From assembly GCA_029817715.1 (NCBI GenBank), contig JARUPY010000387.1, positions 4,836,001-4,900,000 of the forward strand: 64,000 bases of DNA, in the 5' to 3' direction. The position numbers were made by a program, and so were the translations under genes. Below the pieces are notes generated by a model. It saw only the letters and a list, made by a program, of their open reading frames with translations, had not been told where the DNA came from and did not search any database. This stretch comes from Melastoma dodecandrum (lineage: Eukaryota > Streptophyta > Magnoliopsida > Myrtales > Melastomataceae). This document shows positions 35,491-46,024 of this stretch, piece after piece. Position 1 is the stretch's first letter. The number at the start of each line of letters is the position of its first letter.

Positions 35491-36514
35491 AATTCCTTCC
35501 TCTTTCCTTGGATCTGAGCCAGAGTTTGAGCAGGAAGTTAGTGCAAATCTTGTCTGGATTGCTCTTCATGGCGTCCTCGCCTATTTCCAGGTACGATTTG
35601 TCCTTAGTTTTGCGGTCGATCGCCTCATCAGTGCTGAATAGTTTGTGGAATTGGGCAGAAGATTCGAGTCGAAGTTGATAGTGTAGTTGTCGGCATTGTT
35701 TTGGCTGACTAATTCGTTTTTACTCTGGAATAGCGAGGCAACTTCCGCCTGTTACTTCGCGTCCTTTGTTCCCTTCGTTAATTGCCTGAGGCTTCTGATT
35801 AATGGTCTGTCGGTGGCAACCGATGAAGGGCTGGTGAAATCTGTCACGCGTGAAGGAGACCCGGCGTAAGTATAGTAGGAACAAATTCTTCTGTTTAGAT
35901 CTTTTGGCGATTGAGCATTAGCGGTTTCAGAGTGCGTATACAGGGAGCTGTTGAGAGGCCCGTTGTACTATGTCTTGATTTTGATATTCTACGCCGTCGT
36001 CTTTTGGCTTGACTCGCCCCCTGGGGTCATCTCGGTCGCGATGATGTGTGGGGGAGATGGTAGGAATAGAACCCCTGTTTCCCCTCACAATCTGTTAATA
36101 GATCGATTTTGCACATGGTCTTAATACTCATTCTACAGGCATCGCTGATATAGTTGGCCGGAGATTCGGATCATGGAAGTTGCCCCATAATCTGCGGAAG
36201 AGTTGGGCTGGCAGAATCTCCGTGTTCCTGTGTGGTTTCTTGATATCGATAGGGTGCGCTCCGCCTCCGCAGCTGCTTTTCTTCCTTAGTGGGGTTTCAC
36301 ATCAATCCGGTTACTCAATAATTGCATGATGGTTAGTTACTTCTCCGGCATGGGATATTTTGAGCTAGACTGGTCCGTATCATTAGGAAGGGTCACCTTG
36401 ATCTCTCTACTTGCGACCGCGGTGGAGTCACTCCCCACGAACGAGCTGGTCAACGACAACATATCCGTTCCTGCTGTGAGCATCTTCTTGTCACTATTGA
36501 CTTTGAGCCGCTGA

Positions 36515-36849
36515 ACTCCATCGAAGGTATGTCTTTCTGGCATCTAATTGTCGTCGTCTGATTCAAGCCTAATTAAGTAAATCGTGTCGTGTGCTTTCGT
36601 AGTTCCAATAAGAATTTGCGGATAACGCGGCAGCTTTCAGAATTCGGCATGTGACAGTGAGTTGGTAGCGCTGTACACGGTCTTACAATAACAATGGGCC
36701 TACTCTTACAGAAGGCCTCAGTGGAAGTCTCAGTTCTTAGACAAAAAAGTCAATGGATTGCTTCTGTTTCGCTGAAACCATCGTCGCAGTAGACCAATTT
36801 AAATGTTGATCTGATATGTTTATAAACTTCCCCGCACGAAAGCTTACGT
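36515..36849. other. 3' flank of the broken VTE5 gene
   Basis: Likely the former VTE5 3' UTR. No gene or transposon end was recognised. Confidence 0.4.
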
Positions 36850-36859
36850 GTAGCACGAA

Positions 36860-37205
36860 ACATTCGCCGAATTTCGTACTCGAATACGAAATTATTTCGT
36901 ATTCAGTTCGTACTCGCTTCATATAATACTAAATAGTTTCATCCTGAGTTACGAAAAAGTTTCGTACCGTACAAAGTAGGTACGAAATAATTTCGTACTG
37001 TACGAACTATGCACGAAATAATTTCGTACGGTACGAAACTATTTTGTTCCGTACTCTTTCGTATTATACGAAATTATTTTTTACTCCGATACGAAACTAT
37101 TTTATACTGCTCGAAATTATTTCGTAACTTTTCGTACATACTTTATATAGTAGGAAATTATTTCGTGCTCATTTTCGTATATGTTTAGTACTCGTGTACG
37201 AAGGT
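36860..37205. repeat. Tract of TTCGTA/TACGAA palindromic motifs
   Basis: Contains more than fifteen copies of TTCGTA, TACGAA or one-base variants, many arranged as near-perfect palindromes such as TACGAAATAATTTCGTA at 36981. The motif is absent from neighbouring sequence. It has no coding potential and no clear terminal repeats. Confidence 0.85.
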
Positions 37206-39188
37206 TTTCCCCAGCGAAGTTTAGCCGCGTCCTTATTCTTCACAGGAAGACAAACCGAATGGAAAGCCTGCCTAGTGGCTAACGCGTCTATGGTAAGGGG
37301 GAAGTAATTTGTTACCCTCCCCAACCAGATGGACCATAATAAGATGTCAGGGCCCTACAAAAAGAAAACCTTGGAACTTTGTCCAAACGTCCCAGCCAAA
37401 TGACCTGAATGATCGCCAAGATCAGGAGAACAGTACAAACGGCAAAAATTAGTCAGAGTCCCACTTGATGCAGGGAAGTTGGTTCGTGAAGCAAATAATC
37501 CCCCCCCGTTACAACCAGACACCACACTATAATTTATTTTTTAATTGTATATCTACAAACTCAAGATAGCATTATCTTAATTTTTTTAAACATGACGTAG
37601 TGTTGTTGGTGTTTGTTAAATGATGATAAAATGAAATAAATGGGGTGGTTCAGGGTCTCATCCTGGTGGAAGGACAGCACCCAAAACGGGGATGGAAGGA
37701 CAGCGCATCGGATATTGTCCGAATATTGATAATGGTGGTCGGAACTTTTGACTCCGTCTCGACATGCCACCAACTCATCAATTTGAACAAAGAATATAAT
37801 GCGGATACCTGTGACGACGATGCCCTCCCAGGATAATATTAATTACGAACCGATTGTATTAATAAATTCTTTAAGTTTTATTTTGTTTTCCACAATTTAT
37901 CTATTTATGATCTCTACACGACCATTCACTTTAGGGACATGTAATCGTATCCGACACCGAATACTTGCTCGATACTTTTTGGATACACGCCGTATTCTTT
38001 TATGTCGTGTCCATGTAATAATAATAAACTTAAAATACGAGATACTCTTATATTATACTTATTTCTTTTTTCTTTCGATCCATCATCAAATTCATTGTTA
38101 TATGATATTTTGATTTTTTTTTATTTGTTGTCTCGGTAATTAATCTAATATAACGACACCGTCCAATGTGTCTTGATAACTTCACATATATTCTGAATTT
38201 TACATTTAGAAATTTAAAGTGATGAGTGCTAGAAAATTGAAAAGGAAAAAATACTATTTATCTTTTTTCAATTGTATTATTTCATGTAGTTGTAATATAA
38301 AACAAAAATAAAAATTTCATGCAGCTGTAGAGTTATTCATTTGGTTCAATATGAAACCAACCAAATAGTGGAAATCAAATTATTTTAGGTTATGCTTGTT
38401 TTATAATCCCCAATTCATGTGAACCCGAATTTAACCAAACCAAAATATTTTCATTTGGTTTGGTTTAAATTAAAGAAAATGTGTCAGTATAAACGGAAAC
38501 AAAGAGGAAATTGTGAAATTAATTTTCCGAGAAGGAAAAAACAAATGAGAAGTTATATATAATTACCTAGATAAGGGTTACTGATACAATATTTTTTAAA
38601 ATATTTTTATATATTCTACAATTTATTACGAATGTAGACACAAGAAACTAAGATATGCAATTTAGTCTTATAAGTAATTCATTATTTTGCTTGGTTCGGA
38701 TTAGTATGTCTCGAATCCAAACCAAAATTGAAATATATTATTTGGTTTCGATTGGCTTCTCTCCCAAAAAATTGATTTAGAAAAAAAAACACAAATCAAA
38801 AGAGTTCAATTTGGATTAGTTTAACCATAAAATGGACACCCTAGACAGTTGTACATGAGATAAATTAAAATACTTCAATAAATTATTGATTGAAATGAAA
38901 TTATATTGAATCTATAAATTATTTAACTTAGTGTTAATCGTATTTCTTTTCATAATTATTAATTTATGAATTTATATTCGCGTCATAATTTTTTGAAGTC
39001 TAAACTTATCGCGATGTCATCCTCATGTCCGTATCTGTAAGCGGGCATCATTAGATCGGGACGTGCTCTTACCTGTCCTCACACGCAAACTACACTTGGA
39101 AGGGAGTAGTTTATATTCTTTATCATTTCCCTTTTTCTCCCAATTGGCCTCTATATGAATTTAGCATTTCCATGTCACGCGATTGGGA
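37206..39188. other. AT-rich intergenic sequence
   Basis: No gene, LTR or terminal inverted repeat recognised. A few frames of 60-104 residues (for example 37799-38113) are low-complexity and look random. Segments around 38340-38830 with repeated TTTGGTTT/AACCAAA resemble old dispersed repeats but could not be assigned. Confidence 0.45.
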
Positions 39189-39197
39189 TATGAAATA

Positions 39198-39681
39198 GTA
39201 GCTTTGTTCCAATTTAACCTTGTTTTTCAAAATAATTCGCGAAATGACCTCGTCAGTTTGGAAATTCGTAAAATAACCTTGTAAAATCGGCCTTTGAAAG
39301 GCCGACTTCAATTCCTTAAAAAAGTCGGCCTTTGAAAGGCCGACTTCGTGAATAATATAAAAAAAAAAAATTTTGGATGAAAGTCGGCCTTTGAAAGGCC
39401 GACTTCCACTGAATAGGAAAAAAAAAACAAGGAAACGGGGGATTGTGGGGGATTTGTTTTTTTTTTATTTAATGGAAGTCGGCTTTTGAAATGCCGACTT
39501 CCCTAAAATTTTTTATTTTTATTTTTATTTTTATGAAGTCGGCCTTAAAGGCCGACTTCTTTAAGAATTTGAGGTCGGCCTTTCTAAGGCCGATTTCACG
39601 AGGTTATTTGCGGAATTTCGAAATTGACGAGGTTATTTCGCGAATTATTTTATAAATTAAGGTTAAATTGGAACAAAACTC
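39198..39681. mobile_element. Foldback Mutator-like MITE with six internal hairpins
   Basis: The two ends are inverted copies of each other over roughly 90 bp (left TTTGTTCCAATTTAACCT, right its complement). The element is flanked by a perfect 9 bp duplication, TATGAAATA, at 39189-39197 and 39682-39690, which is the usual Mutator-superfamily target size. Between the ends stand six palindromes built on AAGTCGGCC...GGCCGACTT, at about 39286-39308, 39321-39347, 39381-39406, 39475-39502, 39535-39559 and 39571-39597. It encodes no transposase. Confidence 0.8.
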
Positions 39682-39690
39682 TATGAAATA

Positions 39691-42503
39691 GATATTCTCA
39701 TGATTTTTCTCTTGGGGGGGCAATTGTAATTAAATTTTGGTTCCTTTGTCTGATAATTAATTAACTGGAGTGGGTTACTATTTTAGACTCCTTTTTTTTT
39801 TCAAGTTTCATCTCCTTTATAAAAAGCTCAGATACCCCCCCCCCCTTTTGGAGAATTGTAAGGAGATAATTTTAGTCATTAATTAATATAACTGGTTTAA
39901 GTCAAAGGTGGGAGTATTGTTCCAGGGGAGTTTCTATTTGTTTTCCTTCTAGGCTAAGAAAGTTAAAAAGAAAAAGAAGAAGAAGAAGAAGAAGAAGACC
40001 CATTCTTAGTCCAAACGAAAGCTTCTTGCTTATATGTTAAGCTGTCAAATGGAACCCAAAAACTTTTTTAAAAAATAGTTAAGTTAAATTTATCTATCTG
40101 GGTTTTACTGGAGGAGTAAGTTTTTATACCATCAGATTTGGTGAACTATATGAACTATCGTAACTTAGAGAGGAGGGAGAAAATCTCTATTTCTTTTGAT
40201 TGCCTTTTTGACTTTTTTGAGATTTTGATGTTAAGTCAACTTAATGCCATACAAATAAGGACCCTTCAAATAAGTCCATGTTTCGTGACTTATAAACCGT
40301 AGTTGACAATTGGGAATGTTGTTTATTTCAACTCTTATTTGGTTTGCATGTGCATGACGTGTGTTCCCAACATCTTTGTCATAAAACGTTGGAAGGTCTC
40401 AGAGGCCACCACCAACTACAAATCTCACAAAATACGTGTCGACCCCGTCACAACCCACCTTCGTCCCGGTTGGAGTCCGAGGTCCGTATCTTTAAAGTCC
40501 GTTGAAAGACTATTGAGTAAGTGGATTGGAGTGGCCGAGCATTGAGATTCGACACATGACAAGTTTGGGGATTAGAGATTTGATAATATCGATACTATTT
40601 CTAATTCTAAGTATTTAGGATTAGGATTAGGATCGTTATTTTAATTGTAAAGAGGAGGTGGAGGGAGGTCACGTGAAAATCTTTTTATGTAATAGCTTAG
40701 TGATTTAAGTGAGGTTATAATAATAGATATAGCTTTATTTGAACCGCACATCTGTTTGTGACCCCTCACTAATCATACCAAACTCAATTCTAAATTTTTT
40801 TTTTCTTTTCTTTTTCGTTTAGTTGCTAAAAGTTCATCTTAATCCCCGGAGTGGGGTTTTATATTATTATTGAAGGTGATAATAATAAAATATTCGTGGG
40901 AACCAGAGATTAAAGGCAAATGACATATCAATTTTGAATGAGTTGTCTCTCTTTGTCTACTTCTTCTTCCCATCATGTCTAATAACAGCTCATCTAATCC
41001 CCCCTCCATCTCCATTTCAGCTAAATAATAACTTTTATATGCATAACACGTAACATGTCGATGCATCCGATGTTATTTTGTACCGGGCTCTCTTTATATA
41101 TATAAAGAAAAATCAAACGGTCGCACGTGCACGTTACCCGGTAACGCGTTCGCGGGATTACCTAACGGCGCGTTGCGAGGAGACGTTGGTTATGCATATA
41201 GTATTTGGTTAAATTATTTACCATATCCTACTATCAAATCCTAAGTTAGTTTGGTCCACTCCCAGGTAGTTTTAGATTGGTTCCATTTAAAAAGTTGATT
41301 GGTTTTAGTGCCCCACGTATGAAAGGAAACTCCACGGTTTTAGATTGGGAATGCATGGCAAATAAACATAATCAATTTTTAAGAAATAAAATGGTTTTGT
41401 AATTCAATATAATTAGTTGTCTTCAATTGAATAATCGGTCAGAATTATTATCTTAAATTCTTAAAAAAAAATTAAGTAAATGAAAATTATGATCTCTGAT
41501 TTACATTTTGTTTTTCTTTAACCGAATTAAAAGCTTTATATTGCATTTCTTCAGAAAAAATATATATGATGAAAATGACGAAATTTATCAATATGCATAA
41601 TCGACATGATTTCTTATTTTATTGGATAATAATTGCATCTTTGTTTTTTTAAATGATAAAAAAGCAAACGATGGCATGGTCCAAATAATGTTGTTTTTTT
41701 AATAATATTAGATAATAATATTGAAGTACAAGGCACGATATGATCCATACATGCTTTTTCTGTAGAGCAATAATATGAATAGGACTTCTCCAATTTCGAG
41801 GGGTCCTCCGTACACTTAAAAACGATAGAACCAAGGGATGAGAATTAAAAACGTCAAAATGGGATTGGGTGGGTGGAATATTTTATGAATTTAGTGTTAG
41901 TTTAGGAAAAGAAAAATTTGTGGGTTTGAGTTTCAATACCATCATAAATCACTTGAAATAATCACTTTAAATAGTGATAAGGAGTGAGATTGATTAAATC
42001 ACAATTTTAAACACATAATTTGAGAGTCTTTAGACTTTTTTGTGTGGACAAAAAATTGTTGTTTGAAAATAAAATTATAAAAAATTATAAAAATTCGTAA
42101 TTAGGTAATTTATAAAAATAAAATGACATCATTCAAATACAAACCTCAATATTAATACTGTATTTATGTGGCGGTTTTTTTTCTTGCAAGCCTTCCTCCG
42201 TTGGAAGTTCCAATGTCAAGCACCGCCCCCCCTTCCCCTCCCCCTTCCTTTTCTCCGTAAACTCCCAAGGCCGAAAGTAAAAAGGACAGCCCCAAATTCT
42301 CCCAAACTCCTTCCTTACCAACGTCTTCTTCTACCGCCCGTACTCTTCCGCCCCCCACTAACCGCTTTCCCCACGTCGCAAGGCACGTCATTTCCTCGCA
42401 TGGCTACTAGCTAAAGCCGACGCCTTTACGCCAGCGGAGGGCCGATCCTGTTCCCACCCAGAGTTTTCTTCTTCTTTTTTCGGAGTAGTGGGGTGGGGGG
42501 AAG
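39691..42503. other. Intergenic region upstream of GINT1
   Basis: Includes a (GAA)n microsatellite around 39970-40000 and AT-rich sequence. A short CpG-rich block at 41115-41185 contains CACGTGCACGT and CCCGGTAACGCG, a G-box-like element about 1.35 kb upstream of GINT1. The pyrimidine-rich 42200-42480 is probably the GINT1 promoter and 5' UTR. No gene was recognised; the frame at 40303-40545 has no identifiable domain. Confidence 0.45.
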
Positions 42504-45500
42504 ATGGGCTCTAGCCCACTCGTGGGTTCCGCGAAGGAGGTAGGGACTGGAGGCGGCGCTAGCGGTGGAGTCGGAGGTGGGTGTTGTGACATGAGCATGA
42601 AGTGCTGGTGCAGGTGGAGGTGCGAGAAGGATTGTTACAGGGCACTGTCGTGGCTCAACAATGGGCCGATCTTCCTCCTGGGGTGCTTCGCTGTCTTCGG
42701 TACGATCGGGATGGTGTACGCATGGTTGGCGTTCCCGCCGGCGGCCTCCGGGAGAGGGGTTGGTGGGTGTGAGGAGGACAGTGAAGGGAGTTGGTCCATC
42801 GGTGTTTTCTATGGGGACACCCCCTTTTCCCTTAGGCCAATTGAGGACGTGAGTTCTTATGATTCTCCCCTATTTTTTCTTTTCATTTGGCACCATTCCT
42901 GCCTTTTTGTTTTCGGTTTTGCGTAGCCATCCCCTTCCTTTCATGATCAGGCATGGTTTGTCTAGTTCGGGTTATGATGTTTAGTCACTCGACTTTTGGC
43001 CTAAGGCCGTGTTGTTTCCTGAAACCCCTTCTCATGTTCTGTCTGGTGTTTCTTATGGTGTGCTCATTCATTTCCCCCCTAGAAAGTGGCATCGAGTTTT
43101 CAGACGGCTGGACAGTGCTATCCATCATCAAATTCGATTGATAGAACTCGAGCTTGGATCTTTGTTATGTGTCTATTGCTGTTGATCATTGTGAACCTAG
43201 GTCAACTCTTTGGGGATATCTGGTCCCTCTGGATCTGGATGCTGCACATGGCGTTAGTACCGCAAGCTGAATATTTATTGCTGAATGAATGTAGGCTAAC
43301 GTTTGGAGGGATCAAACCTCAGCATGGCCGGTAGCGAACCCAGTAGTAACATGTGCTACTGTATCTGATGCTGGTTTCCCCAGTAACTTTGTTGCGGATC
43401 CTTTCCTCTATCTGCAGGTAAAATCTTTTCTCTATTTTTTCCTTCCATTGTGTCCTGTCTATTTAACCTTGGCAAATGTATATGAGAAGACCAATAGAAC
43501 CACTGGATTTTCGGCATGCTTGTCAGCGTATTAAGGTGTGGTCCCTCTACTCGTTGGTAGGTGGGGACTGTTGTAGGCTTCACTTGGAATGCAGAAGCTA
43601 CGCAACTTGGCGTGTTTCTTTGATGGTGTGTGCTTTTGCATGTGTGGTCCTGAGTTGTCTCGTTTGTGGGTGGAATTATTCAGTGTCAAGAACACGGTTA
43701 CAGATAAACCGTTCTTAATGCATACTTCTCTATGAGATGATCCATCTTCGTCCATGGCAAGAAGCTTTAGATGCTGCCATGTCATTTAGCATGGGAGGAC
43801 TTGAGGAATTTGGGGATAATGATTCGAGAAGTCGAGAGTGTTAATGCTGAGACAGTATTAATATTGATGCCCGTTTTCTTTCAGGAAGATGCCATCTACC
43901 TATTCTACGAGACAAAAAATTCAGTCACTCGGCAAGGCGATATTGGTGTGGCCAAGAGCGTGGATAACGGGGCAACATGGGAACAATTGGGTATTGCGTT
44001 AGACGAGGATTGGCACCTGTCCTATCCTTACGTCTTCAATTATAACGGCCAAGTGAGTGTCCAGTTTCTCGTTCTTGGATTGGCCTTCTGTCGTGCCGTT
44101 CCCTTTACTCAGTATTTTTTCGTTGTGCTTTCTTTTTGTCCAGATATATATGATGCCTGAAGGCAGTGGGAAAGGACAACTTCGGGTCTATCGAGCACTT
44201 GATTTCCCTTTGCAGTGGAAGCTCGAAAAGATCGTGATGAGAAAGCCGCTTGTCGATGCATTTGTAATTAATTTCCATGGCATGTTTTGGCTCTTCGGTT
44301 CGGACCACAGCAGTTTTGGTGCCAGCAAGAACGGGCGGCTGGAAATTTGGTATAGCGATTCACCTTTCGGTCCCTGGAAGCCACACAAGAAGAATCCTGT
44401 TTATAATACCAACAAGAGCTTTGGCGCTCGTAACGGGGGCAGGCCTTTTGTTTACGAGGGGTTTCTTTATCGAGTCGGTCAGGATTCTGGAGAAACATAC
44501 GGACGTCGTATTCGGGTCTTTAAAGTGGAAGTACTTACGAAAGATGAGTTTAAGGAAGTCGAAGTACCGTTGGGAGTTAATGAGCCCAAGAAGGGTCGGA
44601 ACACTTGGAATGGTGCCCGCCATCATCATCTGGATGTGCAGCAACTCGGTTCTGGTGAATGGATTGCGGTTATGGATGGAGACCGGGTGCCTTCTGGTGA
44701 CTCCATGCACCGCTTCATACTTGGATGTGCTTCGGTTGCTGGAGTTACTGTAATTGCAGTTGTGATTGGTCTCCTGATTGGCGCTGTTAAGTGCATTGTC
44801 CCGATGAATTTGGCCAGCTATGGCGTGGGGAAAAGGACTGGTGCGTTTTTGGCTTGGGAGAGATCAAATTTGGCGTCTTGCAAGGTTAGGAGGTTCTGCT
44901 GCCGATTAAACAGGTTTCCTCCGTTTGTTCGAAGCTGGGTAAAGGAAAACACGTGTTGCGGGATGTTTCTACTCATTCTGCTATTTGGTTTTGGGGTTAC
45001 TTTAATGTGTGCTGGTGTGAAGTACATTTACGGCGGAAGCGGAGCAGAAGAGCCATATCGGGTTGACGGTGAGTACTCTCAGTTCACGCTCCTGACGATG
45101 ACGTACGACGCCCGATTATGGAATCTGAAGATGTACGTTAACCATTATTCGAGATGTTCTTCAGTGAAAGAGATCGTTGTCGTATGGAACAAGGGTATCC
45201 CTCCAAAGCTTAGTGATTTCGACTCGGCCGTTCCAATCCGGATCAGAGTGGAGCCAAAGAATTCCCTGAACAATCGTTTCAAGATGGATGCATTTATACG
45301 GACTAGAGCAGTGCTGGAACTAGATGACGACATCATGATGACATGCAACGACATAGAGCGTGGATTCATGGTATGGCGAAAGCATCCCGAGCGGATTGTC
45401 GGGTTCTATCCCCGTCTCATTGATGGATGCCCTCTGAAGTACCGGGCAGAAAAGTTTGCCCGGAGCCATAACGGGTACAACATGATCTTAACCGGGGCGG

Positions 45501-45826
45501 CATTCGTCGACAGCCATTACGCCTTCAGAAGGTACTGGGCTGACGACGTGAAGCCTGGAAGGGACCTCGTAGATAATTACTTCAACTGTGAGGATGTCCT
45601 CCTGAACTACCTGTACGCAAATTCTAGCACAGCTAGGACGGTGGACTACGTGAAGCCCGCGTGGGCAATAGACACGTCAAAGTTCTCAGGGGCAGCAATT
45701 AGTAAGGATACAAGGGCACATTACAGAATACGTAGTAGGTGCCTAGAGAAGTTCTCAAAGATGTATGGCAGCCTTACAGGGAGGAAGTGGGAGTTTGGTT
45801 CTCGCGAAGACGGCTGGGACTTGTAG
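42504..45826 (+). CDS. GINT1: GT64 glycosyltransferase, GIPC glucosamine transferase (GINT1-like), four exons
   Basis: Splicing 42504-42848, 43295-43417, 43885-44052 and 44144-45826 gives 772 codons plus stop. All introns are GT-AG and all exons keep phase 0. The product matches Arabidopsis At5g04500 (about 765 residues), which adds glucosamine to glycosyl-inositol-phosphorylceramides in the Golgi. Seen: a Cys-rich start, a membrane segment at about residues 52-76 (PIFLLGCFAVFGTIGMVYAW), a beta-propeller-like first half (YLFYETKN, GDIGVAKS, FGSDHS, GARNGGRPF), membrane segments at about 402-431 and 486-508, then the C-terminal GT64 domain from about 520. That domain has the LELDDDIMM metal-binding motif near 604 and a closing WEFGSREDGWDL. 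No lesion was seen. An endogenous virus begins 66 bp after the stop, so 3' end formation may use foreign sequence. Confidence 0.93.
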
Positions 45827-45892
45827 GAGAAAGGTTCTTACTTTATTGGAATTGTATATTCGCCCCTTTTCTTATGGTTTATTATCTGGGCA

Positions 45893-46020
45893 CTTTATCA
45901 AATATATCCCAAAGTTACAAAATTTTTCCAATTTATCCTAAGGTTTAGATAATATCTCCATGTATCCTAAACTTTGACCCATTTTCGAAAATATCCATCA
46001 AAGCTCCTAATTAAGATTTG
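45893..46020 (+). repeat. Left inverted array of about 29 bp repeats flanking the viral insert
   Basis: Read on the minus strand, four units of 29-30 bp each begin GGATA (GGATATTTTCG, GGATACATGG, GGATAAATTGG, GGATATATTTG). The block is the inverted match, about 70 percent identical by eye, of 54425-54556. It ends four bases before the viral coat-protein start codon. Confidence 0.8.
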
Positions 46021-46024
46021 CTGA

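Larger units (their letters stand above)
18681..36514 (+). pseudogene. VTE5: Phytol kinase gene (VTE5-like), split by two LTR elements
   Basis: VTE5 is a plastid membrane kinase that phosphorylates phytol for tocopherol synthesis. Recognisable exons are: 1a 18681-18786 (transit-peptide-like start), 1b 22353-22462 (ending TFNNLTQHNLIQQ), 2 at 35523-35590 (SLSRKLVQILSGLLFM), 3 at 35734-35865 (FVPFVNCLRLLINGL), 4 at 35944-36059 (ELLRGPLYYVLIL, AMMCGGDG), 5 at 36139-36253 (ADIVGRRFGSWKLPHNLRKS) and 6 about 36328-36514 (YFSGMGYFELDW to TGA). Together they make about 278 codons, near the family length. One gypsy element sits inside exon 1 (18787-22352); a second sits in intron 1 (22645-35490). Exon 1b shows a frameshift near 22385, and exon 6 lacks an AG acceptor directly upstream (AT instead). 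The identity is confident, and the gene is almost certainly dead. Confidence 0.88.

Noticed and set aside
37900..38020. GTGTCC/GACAC-rich stretch as a structured RNA
   Set aside because: Only weak partial complementarity and no conserved RNA family recognised.
39286..39597. Six regularly repeated palindromes as a CRISPR-like array
   Set aside because: Spacing is irregular, spacers are A/T homopolymers, and the block sits in a plant MITE with target duplicates.
40303..40545. 80-residue plus-strand frame as a gene
   Set aside because: No recognisable domain or conserved feature; length is within chance expectation.
42164..42414. Overlapping frames upstream of GINT1 as a small gene
   Set aside because: They arise from the pyrimidine-rich GINT1 leader; composition, not coding, explains them.
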